64,000 bases of DNA, taken from assembly GCF_947496195.1 (NCBI RefSeq), contig NZ_CANMBY010000002.1:186001-250000 (forward strand), written 5' to 3'. This stretch comes from an uncultured Polaribacter sp. (GTDB taxonomy: Bacteria > Bacteroidota > Bacteroidia > Flavobacteriales > Flavobacteriaceae). The translations under genes and the position numbers were made by a program. The first letter of the stretch is position 1, and each line of letters begins with the position of its first letter. Shown here one piece after another: positions 1-9,800 of this stretch. Under the pieces are notes generated by a model, which was given only the letters and a program-made list of their open reading frames with translations, searched no databases and was not told where the DNA came from.

Positions 1-2
1 GA

Positions 3-41
3 GATGCAAAAGGTAAATCTTCTGCAAAAAAGAAAAAATAA
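3..41 (+). CDS. C-terminal tail of an upstream gene (partial)
   Basis: The third forward frame is open from the window edge and reads DAKGKSSAKKKK followed by TAA. The lysine-rich tail ends 32 bases before the TolC-like gene on the same strand, so it is probably the 3' end of the preceding gene of the same operon. Nothing in twelve residues identifies the family; an efflux or exporter component would fit the neighbour, but that is a guess. Confidence 0.45.
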   Translation, partial: DAKGKSSAKKKK

Positions 42-73
42 AATAGTAGTTCATTTTTAAGATTCTTAAATCG

Positions 74-1474
74 ATGAAAAAATACTTATTAATATTATTC
101 TTACTGATACTTAATCAACTTTCTGCTCAAGAAAAAGTTGATTCTGTAATGACCTTGTCTGAATATTTAGGGTATGTAAAAGCTTATCATCCTATTGTAA
201 AACAAGCTAATTTAGTAATTAACGAAAGTGAAGCTAAATTATTAAAAGCAAGGGGTGCCTTTGATCCAAAAATTGAAGTTGACTTTGACAAAAAACAATT
301 TAAGGAAAAAGAATACTACAATAAACTAAATGGTACATTTAAAATACCTACCTATTATGGATTAGAGTTTAAAGCTAACTTTGAAAATAATGAAGGTTTA
401 TTTTTAAACCCAGAAGCTAATGTACCAACAGATGGATTATATGCAGCTGGTGTATCTGCTTCTTTATTAAATGGTTTATTAACTAACAAAAGAATGGCTT
501 CATTAAAAAGAGCTAAATTCTTTGTTAATCAAGCAAAAGAAGATCAGCAAATATTAGTCAATAATATTTTATATGATGCATCATTATCTTACTTTAAATG
601 GTTGATGTACTATAAAGAAAAAGAAGTTTATCAGAACTTTTTACAAAATGCTGAGTTTCGATTTAAAAGTACTAAAAGAGCTTTTATGGAAGGTGATAAA
701 CCAGCCATAGATACTTTAGAAGCTGGTATTAATCTAAATAACAGAAAATTAAATTTAGAAAAAGCACGTATAAAATTAGTAAAAGCATCACTAGAATTAT
801 CTAATTTTTTATGGCTGAATGATAATACTCCTGTTGAGTTACAAGATAACATTATACCAGATATAGCAACATTAAATAATGTAGACACTACTTTTAATAT
901 TGCTTTATTTAATAATGCAGATTTTGATATCGAAAATCATCCTAAAATAAAATCTTTAGAATTTAAAATTAAAAGTCTTAATATAGATAGAAAGTTAAAA
1001 ATGAATAACTTACTACCTAAACTAGATGTGCAATATAATTTTTTAACTCAGACACCAAGACAAGGCAATTCTTTTAATGTAGATAACTTTAAAGCAGGTA
1101 TCAATTTTAAATTACCACTATTTTTAAGAAAAGAACGAGGTGATTTAAAACTTGCTAAAATTAAATTACAAGATGCTAAGTTTGAGAATGAAGCAACTAA
1201 AGTTACTATTAAAAATAAGGTAAATGCAACTCAGCAAGAAATTGCTTCTTTTCAAATACAAAACAATTACATTACAAGTATTGTTGATGATTATGGTGTG
1301 CTTTTAAAAGCAGAAGAGCGTAAGTTTTTTCTTGGAGAAAGTTCTTTATTTCTTGTAAATTATAGAGAAGCTAAACTTATTGAAACCAAAATTAAAGCAA
1401 TTGAATTAGAAAATAAATTCTTTACTTCTAAAGCAGATTTATTTAAAGCTGCAGTATTTACGATAGCCAATTAA
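74..1474 (+). CDS. TolC family outer membrane protein
   Basis: The 466-residue protein starts with a signal peptide (MKKYLLILFLLILNQLSAQE, cleavage near residue 19) and is otherwise rich in long, charged, heptad-like helices (about 140-260 and 345-460), the pattern of the outer membrane efflux protein family. Such proteins form trimeric outer-membrane channel-tunnels that work with an adaptor and an inner-membrane pump. The length is normal for the family. The upstream gene tail at the window edge is only 32 bases away, so this is probably a distal gene of an export operon whose pump lies outside the window. It is not adjacent to the MacAB-like operon at 13.9-18.2 kb, which lacks its own TolC gene, but it could serve it. 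The family call is firm; the substrate is unknown. Confidence 0.85.
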   Translation: MKKYLLILFLLILNQLSAQEKVDSVMTLSEYLGYVKAYHPIVKQANLVINESEAKLLKARGAFDPKIEVDFDKKQFKEKEYYNKLNGTFKIPTYYGLEFKANFENNEGLFLNPEANVPTDGLYAAGVSASLLNGLLTNKRMASLKRAKFFVNQAKEDQQILVNNILYDASLSYFKWLMYYKEKEVYQNFLQNAEFRFKSTKRAFMEGDKPAIDTLEAGINLNNRKLNLEKARIKLVKASLELSNFLWLNDNTPVELQDNIIPDIATLNNVDTTFNIALFNNADFDIENHPKIKSLEFKIKSLNIDRKLKMNNLLPKLDVQYNFLTQTPRQGNSFNVDNFKAGINFKLPLFLRKERGDLKLAKIKLQDAKFENEATKVTIKNKVNATQQEIASFQIQNNYITSIVDDYGVLLKAEERKFFLGESSLFLVNYREAKLIETKIKAIELENKFFTSKADLFKAAVFTIAN

Positions 1475-1524
1475 AAAGTAGCATTGATAGTTTAGAAAAA
1501 AATAATATAATTACAATTAACAGT

Positions 1525-1725
1525 TTAATCATCTTCATCTAGTGTAAAAAAATCATTTACTGGTATATTAAATATTGCTGATAACTTTAAAGCTAATACT
1601 GTTGATGGTACATATCTATTTTTCTCTATAGAATTTATTGTTTGTCTAGACACTCCTATCTTTTTTGCCAAATCATCTTGTGTCAAATCTAAAATTGCAC
1701 GTTGTACTTTTAGTGTATTTTTCAT
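1525..1725 (-). CDS. XRE-family helix-turn-helix regulator, small
   Basis: The 66-residue protein is a single HTH_3 (Cro/C1-type) domain: a first helix with LDLTQDDLAKKIGVSRQTIN and a recognition helix followed by IEKNRYVPSTVLALKLSAIF. It has no effector domain and resembles the stand-alone YozG-like regulators. It is the second gene of a minus-strand pair, six bases after the stop codon of the membrane protein gene at 1732-2178, so the two are almost certainly co-transcribed from the promoter at 2221-2251. Such HTH plus small membrane protein pairs are common in Firmicutes and Bacteroidota; the membrane partner may sequester or modulate the regulator, but that is inference. The target genes are unknown. 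Confidence 0.85.
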   Translation of the reverse strand: MKNTLKVQRAILDLTQDDLAKKIGVSRQTINSIEKNRYVPSTVLALKLSAIFNIPVNDFFTLDEDD

Positions 1726-1731
1726 GATACT

Positions 1732-2178
1732 TTAGCTATTAAAACGTTTCATCTGAGTAAAAAACATAATTTGAACTACTAACATAAAAAAGAGTACTTG
1801 AAAATAACTAAAATCATAAAACTCTTTAGGTTCTTCATTTAATAAAACATCTACGAAATAATTAATTAAAGGCTGAATTAATGAATAAACAACAGACAAA
1901 ATAAATGCTAACCTATAAGATTGTGCTCTAAGACTATCTATATATTCATCTTCTATTTTATCTTTAGATATTGAGATAATTAAAAAACCAATCAATAAAA
2001 AATTAGATAAAATAGGTTTTACCCATTCTGGTTCGTCCACAAATTTCTTTGCAATCATAAGTGCAAAAGCTACAACAGCAATTACTACTCCTACTTTCTT
2101 GTATTTATAAGCGAGTTGAAATTTATTCATTTTTTCAATTCTACTTCTTTCTTTATCACAAATCGATTGTTTTGACAT
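1732..2178 (-). CDS. Four-helix membrane protein paired with an HTH regulator
   Basis: I do not recognise a named family. The frame is open up to 2223, but a start there would lie inside the -7 promoter box at 2221-2228, so I prefer the ATG at 2178 (MSKQSICDKERSRIEKMNKF, 148 residues); a further ATG at 2130 is possible. Four hydrophobic segments are visible: VGVVIAVVAFALMIAKKF, ILSNFLLIGFLIISISK, AFILSVVYSLIQPLINYF and YFQVLFFMLVVQIMFF. The N-terminus is basic and probably cytoplasmic. It is co-transcribed with the XRE regulator six bases downstream, which suggests a membrane-sensing or sequestering role, but no functional motif supports this. Confidence 0.75.
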   Translation of the reverse strand: MSKQSICDKERSRIEKMNKFQLAYKYKKVGVVIAVVAFALMIAKKFVDEPEWVKPILSNFLLIGFLIISISKDKIEDEYIDSLRAQSYRLAFILSVVYSLIQPLINYFVDVLLNEEPKEFYDFSYFQVLFFMLVVQIMFFTQMKRFNS

Positions 2179-2199
2179 CTTATTTATTTTACAATTAGA

Positions 2200-2251
2200 C
2201 AAACATATTTTATATAATGACAAATATACTTTACATTTTTAAATTGAACAA
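2200..2251 (-). promoter_or_regulatory. Bacteroidetes-type promoter for the membrane protein/HTH pair
   Basis: On the minus strand TTG (2251-2249) is followed after 20 bases by TATATTTG (2228-2221), a full match to the TTG-N17-23-TAnnTTTG consensus of the Bacteroidota primary sigma factor. A transcript would begin near 2214 and leave a leader of about 36 bases before the ATG at 2178. A second perfect -7 box, TATGTTTG, lies at 2207-2200 without a well-spaced TTG. Confidence 0.6.
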
Positions 2252-2296
2252 ATATTTTTACTACATTTATAAAATCAATTAAAAAACTTTATAATT

Positions 2297-2728
2297 ATGG
2301 CTACTACAACAAAACCAAGTACTTCTTTTTGGGTAATTAGTGTACTTGCAATCATTTGGAATTTAATAGGTGTTATTGTCTATTTAGGTCAAGCTTACAT
2401 GACAGATGATATGAAAGCAATGATGACAGAAGAACAATTAGCTATCATCGAAAATTCACCAATTTGGGCTACAGCAGCATTTGCTATTGCAGTATGGTTT
2501 GGACTTTTAGGTTCTATCCTGTTAACTCTAAGAAAAAAATTGTCAAAATCTGTTTTGTATATTTCTTTATTAGGAGTTATAGTTCAATTAATTTACAATT
2601 TTTTTATGTCAAATGCTATAGAAGTTTACGGAACACAAGGCATTATACAACCTTTAATAACTTTAGCAATAAGTTTATTTTTAGTTTCATATGCGAAACA
2701 AGCTGACAAAAAAGACTTACTCTCTTAA
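2297..2728 (+). CDS. Small four-helix membrane protein
   Basis: The 143-residue protein has four predicted transmembrane segments: VISVLAIIWNLIGVIVYLG, ATAAFAIAVWFGLLGSILLTL, VLYISLLGVIVQLIYNFF and IIQPLITLAISLFLVSYA. A short polar loop with TDDMKAMMTEEQLAIIENSP lies between helices 1 and 2. Homologues in Flavobacteriia are often labelled 'sugar transporter' or hypothetical; nothing here supports sugar transport, so I call only a membrane protein. It is monocistronic: divergent from the HTH pair and followed by a strong terminator. A near-match promoter with TTG at 2244 and TACATTTA at 2262-2269 precedes it. Confidence 0.75.
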   Translation: MATTTKPSTSFWVISVLAIIWNLIGVIVYLGQAYMTDDMKAMMTEEQLAIIENSPIWATAAFAIAVWFGLLGSILLTLRKKLSKSVLYISLLGVIVQLIYNFFMSNAIEVYGTQGIIQPLITLAISLFLVSYAKQADKKDLLS

Positions 2729-2743
2729 CTTAATTTAAATCTT

Positions 2744-2776
2744 AAAAAAAGCTGCTTTAAATAGCAGCTTTTTTTT
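2744..2776 (+). terminator. Rho-independent terminator
   Basis: A perfect 13-bp stem (2744-2756 with 2763-2775) around AGCTGCT, a six-base loop and a run of eight T end the gene at 2297-2728. Confidence 0.9.
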
Positions 2777-2821
2777 ACAACTATAAAATTAAAATAATTA
2801 ATCTCTCTAACTCAATAAACT

Positions 2822-5800
2822 ATGCAACTAAAATTTAAAAAGTATTCTTTAGTAAATCTTGGTTTTATTCCAATACTGTGTTTAGTCTTATTTTCGATAA
2901 ATTCTTTTGCACAAAAAAAAGATTCTTTATCAGGACAAGAAAAATTCAAAGACTTGCCACTAGAAAGTGGTAGAATGATAAAGTTTAATACTACTGAAGG
3001 TACTTGGCTTTCTTTAGATATAAATCCAAATGACAAAACAATCATCTTTAGTATGTTAGGTGATTTGTATACCATTCCATTTAATGGTGGCAAAGCAACA
3101 AGAATTACAGATGGTTTAGCATTAGATACAAAACCTGCATATAGTCCTGATGGGAAAAGCATTGCATTTGCTTCAGATAGAAGTGGTAATGACAATATTT
3201 GGATTATGAATCTAGAAACCAAAGAAACAAGACAGGTTACTAAAGACAGAAGAGGTTCTGTAGAATCTATAGCATGGTCTCCTGATGGAGAATATCTAGT
3301 GGCTGCTAAAGGAAAAAGAAATTTAAAATTACATTTATATCATAAAGATGCTGGCAGTGGAACTCAATTAATAAAAACTCCTGCAAGCTTAAAAACTGTA
3401 GAGCCAGTATTTAGTCCTAATAATAAATACATTTATTATTCAACTAGAAATGGAGGTTGGAATTACAATGCACAATTACCTCAATATCAAATTTCAAGAT
3501 ACGATTTAGAAACAGGAGAATCAACAAGAGTTACTTCAAGATATGGTTCTGCATTTACTCCTACTCTTTCAAGCGATGGAAAATACATGGTTTATGGCTC
3601 TAGATATGAAGAAAAAACAGGTTTAGTTTTAAGAGATTTGCAATCTGGTGACGAAAAATGGTTAGCATATCCTGTTCAAAGAGATGAACAAGAATCTGTT
3701 GCGTCTTTAGGAGTATTACCAGCAATGGCATTTACTCCAGATAATCAAGAAATATTAGCTTCTTATGGAGGTAAAATATATAGAATTCCTATTTCTGGTG
3801 AATCTGCTATAGAAATTCCTTTTGAGGTAAACGTAGAATTAGCTATTGGACCTAAATTAGATTTTAAATATCCTATATCTGATGACCCAAATATGTTTGC
3901 AAATCAGATTAGAAATGCTAAACCTTCTCCAGATGGAAAACAAATTGTATTTAATGCATTAAATAAACTTTATGTAATGAAACTTCCAGATGGTAAACCA
4001 AAAAGGTTAACTAAAATGGATATCGTAGAAACACAACCAAATTGGTCACCAGATGGAAAAGAAATTGTGTATACTACTTGGTCAGATGAAGATGGAGGGC
4101 ATTTGTATAAAGTAAGCTCAAAAGGAGGAAAACCTATTAAATTAACAAATGCTTCTGCTATTTATAATACTCCTGTTTGGGATGAAAAAACCAATAGAAT
4201 TGTTTTTACAAAAGGTAGTGCTCAAAGTTTTAAAAACGCCTATTTAAGAGCTGCTTTTTCTGGACAAGAAGATTTAGCTTGGATTTCTTCTGAAGGTGGT
4301 GATATAAACTTTATTACAAAAACTAATGGAAAAAGAAATCCTCATTTTGTTAAAAATGATAATAGAATATATTTAAGTAATGGCTCTGGATTAAGCTCAA
4401 TTCGTTGGGATGGAACAGATGAAAAGAAAATTGTAAGTGTTACTGGTATTATTACTTTTGGAAACTCTCATAAAGATAATGTAGACTTTGGACATGTAGA
4501 TGATGATATTGTCGAAGAAAGAAATAATGCATCAAGACCTGTAGAAGTTTACATGGCTCCTGAAGGAGATAAAGCTATGGCTTTAATTACTAATGATGTA
4601 TATGTAGTTACAGTCCCAAAATACGGACAAACTCCTACAATTTCTGTATCTAATCCAAATTCAGCTTCTTTTCCATCTTGGAAACTAACCACTTTTGGTG
4701 GTGAGTTCCCTACTTGGTCTAATGATGGTAAAACAGTGCATTGGTCTTTAGGAAAAGCTTTTTTTAGTTATAATTTAGAAGATGCTAAAAAATTAGAAAA
4801 AGAAGTAGAAGACAAAAAGAGAGCAAGAAAAGAAGAACTTGCTAAAATGCCTGATGATAAAAGAAAAGATGAAGAAAAGAAAGATAAAGAAGCAGCTAAA
4901 AAAAATAAAGATGCAGAAACGTATTTACCTATAGAGATAGATATAAACGTTGCTATTAAAAGAGATATTCCAGAAGGTACAGCTTTGTTAAAAGGTGCTA
5001 GAATTATTACAATGAATGGTGATGAAGTTATAGAAAATGGTGACATCTTAGTTGTAAATAATAGAATAAAAGCCATTGGTAAATCAGGTAGTTTAGAAGT
5101 ACCTAAAAAAGCTGAAGTAATAGATGTTAATGGAAAAACTATTATTCCTGGTTTTATAGATACACATTCACATTTAAGAACATTTGCTGGCATACATAAA
5201 AAACAAGTTTTTTCTTATGCTGCAAATTTAGCTTATGGTGTTACTGCTTCTAGAGATCCACAAACAGGTACAACAGATGTTTTAACATATTTTGATTTAG
5301 TAAAAACAGGTGAAATGTTAGGACCTAGAGCTTACTCAACAGGTCCTGGATTAGGTTATTGGGCTTATAATCTAAAAAGTTTAGAAGACACTAGAGAAGC
5401 TATTAAAAAGTACAGTAAATACTATAATACGAATACTATAAAAATGTATATTGTTGGTAATAGACAACATAGACAGTGGGTAATACAAGCTTCTAAAGAG
5501 CAAAAATTAATGCCAACAACAGAAGGTGCATTAGATTTTAAATTAAACATCACAGAAATTTTAGATGGTTATCCTGGTCATGAACATTCTTATCCTATTA
5601 CACCTTTGTATAAAGATATTATTAAATCTGTTGCAGAATCACAAATAGCTTATACTCCTACTCTATTAGTTTCTTATGGAGGTCCTTGGGCAGAGAATTA
5701 TTTCTATTCTAGAGAAAACCCTTATCATGACAAAAAGCTACAATACTTTACTCCATATACAGATTTAGCAAGTAAATCTAGAAGAAGACCAGGTTGGTTT

Positions 5801-6229
5801 ATGGATGAAGAACATGTTTTTACCAAACATGCAGAATTTGTAGAAGATTTAATTAATGCTGGTGGTTTAACTGGTGTAGGAAGTCATGGACAATTACAAG
5901 GCTTAGGATATCATTGGGAATTATGGGCAACTGCATCTGGAACGAGTGAAATGAACGCTTTAAAAGCTGCAACAATTTTAGGAGCAAAATCACTTGGTTT
6001 AGATGGAGATATTGGTTCTTTAGAAGTTGGTAAACTTGCAGATTTTATAATTCTTGATAAAAATCCTTTAGACAATATTAGAAACACGAATACCATTTTA
6101 CATGTTATGAAAAACGGACGTTTGTATGATGCTAATAATTTAGATGAAGTATATCCAAGAAAAAAGAAAGCTAGTAAGTTTTGGTGGCATCAAGAAAAGC
6201 CAGATGGTTTGCCAGGTATTAAAAAGTAA
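2822..6229 (+). CDS. Exported beta-propeller (TolB/PD40) amidohydrolase
   Basis: This 1135-residue exported protein has an N-terminal signal peptide (hydrophobic core about 14-28, ending NSFAQ). Residues about 50-650 hold repeated PD40/TolB-type propeller blades, recognisable by 'SPDGKSIAF', 'SPDGEYLV', 'SPDGKQIVF' and 'SPDGKEIVY'. A Lys/Glu-rich linker at about 655-705 leads to an amidohydrolase domain (about 720-1105) with the metal-binding motif D780-T-H782-S-H784, later histidines in 'GYPGHEHSYP' and 'TGVGSHGQLQG', and the usual C-terminal 'GSLEVGKLADFIILDKNPL'. The HxH site is intact, so it is probably an active metallohydrolase, perhaps of cyclic amides or dipeptides; the substrate is unknown. 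It has the same propeller-linker-hydrolase plan as the S41 protein at 6823-10071. It is followed by a terminator. Confidence 0.88.
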   Translation: MQLKFKKYSLVNLGFIPILCLVLFSINSFAQKKDSLSGQEKFKDLPLESGRMIKFNTTEGTWLSLDINPNDKTIIFSMLGDLYTIPFNGGKATRITDGLALDTKPAYSPDGKSIAFASDRSGNDNIWIMNLETKETRQVTKDRRGSVESIAWSPDGEYLVAAKGKRNLKLHLYHKDAGSGTQLIKTPASLKTVEPVFSPNNKYIYYSTRNGGWNYNAQLPQYQISRYDLETGESTRVTSRYGSAFTPTLSSDGKYMVYGSRYEEKTGLVLRDLQSGDEKWLAYPVQRDEQESVASLGVLPAMAFTPDNQEILASYGGKIYRIPISGESAIEIPFEVNVELAIGPKLDFKYPISDDPNMFANQIRNAKPSPDGKQIVFNALNKLYVMKLPDGKPKRLTKMDIVETQPNWSPDGKEIVYTTWSDEDGGHLYKVSSKGGKPIKLTNASAIYNTPVWDEKTNRIVFTKGSAQSFKNAYLRAAFSGQEDLAWISSEGGDINFITKTNGKRNPHFVKNDNRIYLSNGSGLSSIRWDGTDEKKIVSVTGIITFGNSHKDNVDFGHVDDDIVEERNNASRPVEVYMAPEGDKAMALITNDVYVVTVPKYGQTPTISVSNPNSASFPSWKLTTFGGEFPTWSNDGKTVHWSLGKAFFSYNLEDAKKLEKEVEDKKRARKEELAKMPDDKRKDEEKKDKEAAKKNKDAETYLPIEIDINVAIKRDIPEGTALLKGARIITMNGDEVIENGDILVVNNRIKAIGKSGSLEVPKKAEVIDVNGKTIIPGFIDTHSHLRTFAGIHKKQVFSYAANLAYGVTASRDPQTGTTDVLTYFDLVKTGEMLGPRAYSTGPGLGYWAYNLKSLEDTREAIKKYSKYYNTNTIKMYIVGNRQHRQWVIQASKEQKLMPTTEGALDFKLNITEILDGYPGHEHSYPITPLYKDIIKSVAESQIAYTPTLLVSYGGPWAENYFYSRENPYHDKKLQYFTPYTDLASKSRRRPGWFMDEEHVFTKHAEFVEDLINAGGLTGVGSHGQLQGLGYHWELWATASGTSEMNALKAATILGAKSLGLDGDIGSLEVGKLADFIILDKNPLDNIRNTNTILHVMKNGRLYDANNLDEVYPRKKKASKFWWHQEKPDGLPGIKK

Positions 6230-6233
6230 AAGC

Positions 6234-6264
6234 AAAAAACTCTCATAAATTATGAGAGTTTTTT
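6234..6264. terminator. Bidirectional terminator between convergent genes
   Basis: AAAAAACTCTCAT at 6234-6246 pairs perfectly with its complement at 6252-6264. A-tract and T-tract flank the stem, so it can end both the amidohydrolase gene (+) and the MaoC gene (-). Confidence 0.85.
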
Positions 6265-6277
6265 TATGTTTAAAAAA

Positions 6278-6736
6278 TTATTCAAATAATGCAGCTAAAA
6301 ATTCTGCGACACATGCAGGTTTTTCTTGTCCTTTAATCTCTATAGTACAAGAAAATGTAATCTTAATTCCGTTATTATTAATATCTTCTATATCTTTTAC
6401 AGAAGTATGCATTCTTAACTCACTGTTTACAGGAACAGGACTTGGAAATCTAACTTTATTTAATCCATAATTTAAACCCATTTTTACACTTTTAACAACA
6501 AACATTTCTTCTAACATTCTAGAAATCATTGCAACAGACATAAAACCATGAGCAACAGTACTTTTAAAAGGACTCTCTTTTGCAGCTCTTTCTTCATCAA
6601 CATGAATCCATTGTTTGTCTAAAGTAGCATTTGCAAAATCATTTATCATTTGTTGTGTTACTGTATACCATTCTCCAGTTGGTAAATCCTTACCTTTTAT
6701 AGATCTAAACTCTTCTAAATTTTTAAAAACTAACAT
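6278..6736 (-). CDS. MaoC-like (R)-specific enoyl-CoA hydratase/dehydratase
   Basis: The 152-residue single hotdog domain is of normal MaoC size. The hydratase-2 signature is present: catalytic D40 and H45 in 'ATLDKQWIHVD', followed by 'SPFKSTVAHGFMSVAMISRM'. The conserved 'VRFPSPVPVNSELRM' strand follows. Members hydrate trans-2-enoyl-CoA in fatty acid oxidation or related pathways and are cytoplasmic. The gene stands alone on the minus strand, divergent from the S41 protease gene, with no pathway partner beside it. The substrate chain length cannot be judged. Confidence 0.88.
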   Translation of the reverse strand: MLVFKNLEEFRSIKGKDLPTGEWYTVTQQMINDFANATLDKQWIHVDEERAAKESPFKSTVAHGFMSVAMISRMLEEMFVVKSVKMGLNYGLNKVRFPSPVPVNSELRMHTSVKDIEDINNNGIKITFSCTIEIKGQEKPACVAEFLAALFE

Positions 6737-6773
6737 ATTTATATTTTACTGTGTTTATATTTTTTATAGATAA

Positions 6774-6794
6774 TTGCTAAAGTTAATTTAGCAA
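6774..6794. repeat. Inverted repeat between divergent genes (possible operator)
   Basis: TTGCTAAA at 6774-6781 and its exact complement TTTAGCAA at 6787-6794 are separated by GTTAA. The palindrome lies in the 86-base gap between the divergent MaoC and S41 genes, 29 bases before the S41 start, where an operator for a dimeric regulator could sit. No T-tract follows, so it is not a terminator. Confidence 0.4.
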
Positions 6795-6822
6795 ATGTGT
6801 AAATTAGAAAAAAATTTAAACA

Positions 6823-9800
6823 ATGAAACAATTTACCTTACTCTTAACATTGATTTGTTTGTCAATGTATGGCCAAGAAAATCCTAATTGGATGAGACAT
6901 TCATCAATTTCACCTGATGGATCTCAAATTGCTTTTACCTATAAAGGCGATATTTATAAAGTTAATGCAAATGGAGGAAAAGCTCAGCAATTAACTTTTC
7001 ATAGTGCTCATGATTACAAGGCTGTATGGAGTAATGATGGAAGTAAAATTGCTTTTGCTTCTAATAGATATGGTAATTTTGATATTTATGTGATGAATGC
7101 TGAAGGTGGTAAAGCTACAAGACTAACTTTTCATTCTAATGACGAAAATCCATTCACATTTACAAAAAATGACAAAGAAGTTGTTTTTGGAGCTTTAAGA
7201 CAAGATGATGTAAACCACAGGCAATACCCACATAGATCACAATCAGAATTATATAGTGTTCCTGTAAATGCTGGAAGAGTGCAGCAAATTTTTACAATCC
7301 CAGCAGAATCTGTACAATTTTCTAAAGATGGCAAAATCATGTTATATCATGATGTAAAAGGAGGAGAAAATGAGTGGAGAAAACACCATACTTCTGCAAT
7401 TACAAGAGATATTTGGATTTATAATACAAAAACTAATGAACATAAAATGATTACTACTCATACTGCTGAAGACAGACAACCTGTTTTTTCATCAGATGAG
7501 AAAAGTGCTTACTTTTTAAGTGAAAGAAGTGGCACATTTAATGTTCATAAAATGGATATAAATAATCCTAATAATGTTGAACAAGTTACTTCTTTTAAAT
7601 TACATCCTGTTCGTTTTTTAAGCATTGGCAATGGTATACTCTCTTTTGGCTTTGATGGTGAATTATACACGATGAAAGAAGGAGAAAAACCAAAAAAAGT
7701 TAAGGTAACAATAGTTACGCAAGATAAAGACAATACAGATAAATTTATCTCTGTTAATGGTGGCATAAATGAAATGTCTATATCACCAAATGGAAAAGAA
7801 ATTGCATTTATTGCTAGAGGTGAAGTTTTTGTAACTTCTATAGATAAATCATTTACAAAAAGATTAACTAATACTCCAGAAAACGAACGTTTTGTTTCTT
7901 GGGGTCCAAAAGGAGAATCTGTTATATATAGCAGTGAAAGAAATGGAAAATGGTCTGTTTATAAAACTGAAAAAGTTAGAAAAGAAGAACCTTTTTTCTA
8001 CGCATCAACATTAATAAAAGAAGAACCTTTAATAGAAAATAAATTAGATAATTATTTAGCTCAATATTCACCTGATGGAAAAAAAATAGCTTTTATTGAA
8101 GGAAGAAGAACGTTAAAAATTAAAGATATCGACTCTAAAAAAGAAGTTACTTTACTCACACCAAAAGATTTGTTTCATATGAGAGATGGAGATAAATACT
8201 TTACTTGGAGTCCAGATAGCAAATGGTTATTGGTAGATTGGAGCAAAACCTTAAGTAATAGCGAAGTATTACTAATGGCTGCAGATGGCTCAAAAAGAAT
8301 TAATTTAAATGAGAGTGGATATTATGACTATTCTCCAAAATGGGTTAATGGAGGTAAGCAAATGTTATGGTTTAGTAATAGAAATGGTTTAAAATCATAT
8401 GCAACAAGTGGTCGTTCTCAAAGTGACGTTTATAGTATGTTTTTTACTCAAGATGCTTGGGATGAATTTAATTTAAGTGATGAAGACTACAAATTAATGG
8501 AAGCCATTAAAGAAGAAGAAAAAAAGAAAAAAGCGAAAGAAAAGAAAGACAACAAGAAAAAGTCTGATAAAAAAAGTGATGCTAAAAAGAAGGATTCTGT
8601 AAAAACAGAAAAATTACTCACTTTCGATTGGGATAATATGAAAGATAGAACCAAAAGATTGACTATTCATTCTTCTAGTTTGGGTGATGCAGTACTTTCT
8701 AAAAAAGGAGATTATCTTTATTACCTATCAAGTTTCGAAGGTCGTTCTAATCTATGGAGTACTAACTTAAGAACTCGCGAAACTAAAATGCTAATGAAAT
8801 TAAATGTTGGTGGAGGAAGTTTAGAATGGGATAAAGAAATGAAAAACTTATACCTTTTAAGTGGTGGTAGAATTTCTAAATTAAATCCTGAAGCTAAAAA
8901 AAGAGAATCTGTTAAAATTAAAGGTGAAATTCTTTTTGATGAAGTAGCTGAAAGAGAAGCCATGTTTAATCATGTTTGGATTCGTACAAATGCAATTTTT
9001 TACGAACCAACTTTTCATGGTATAGATTGGAATAAAATGAAAAAAGAGTATAGCAAATACTTACCACATATTGGTAATGCATATGAATTTTCAGAAATGC
9101 TTTCAGAAATGTTAGGCGAACTTAATGTTTCTCATTCAGGTGCAGGATTTAGAGGCGGTTCTGTGTCTAATCCAGATGCAACAGCTTCTTTAGGAATTTT
9201 TATGAATTATAATCATAAAGATGATGGTATTTTGATAGATGAAATTATAAAAGGAGGTCCTTTAGATAAAGCCAAGTTTACAATTTCTGCAGGAATGATT
9301 ATCAAAAAAATTGATGGTGTTACAGTTGATAAAAATGAAGATATCGCAAAATATTTAAATAGAAAAGTGGGTGATTTTACTTTGTTAGAAATTTATGATC
9401 CAAAATCAAAAAACACTAATACTATTACTGTTAAGCCAATTTCTCTTGGAGCAGAAAATAGATTATTGTATGATAGGTGGGTTAAAATAAATGAGAAAGA
9501 AGTGGCAAAAGAAAGTAATGGTCAATTAGGGTATGTACATATCCCAGGTATGAGTGATGGTCCTTATAGAAGCATCTATCAAGATATGATGGGTAAATAT
9601 TTTGACAAAAAAGGTGTTATTGTAGATACACGCTTTAACAGTGGTGGAGATTTAGTTGCAGATTTAGCTATGTTTTTTACAGGTGAACCTTTTATAACCT
9701 ATGCAACTGCTGCAAAAGTTGTTGGTGGAGAACCAACTTCTAGATGGACAAAACCAACTTTAACAATGTTTAATGAAAGTAATTATTCTGATGGTCATTG

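Noticed and set aside
2812..3222. A 136-codon minus-strand frame
   Set aside because: It lies opposite the signal peptide and first propeller blades of the amidohydrolase, which has clear family motifs.
4768..5193. A 141-codon minus-strand frame opposite the amidohydrolase linker
   Set aside because: It is the shadow of the Lys/Glu-rich linker, giving an artificial Ser/Leu/Phe-rich peptide.
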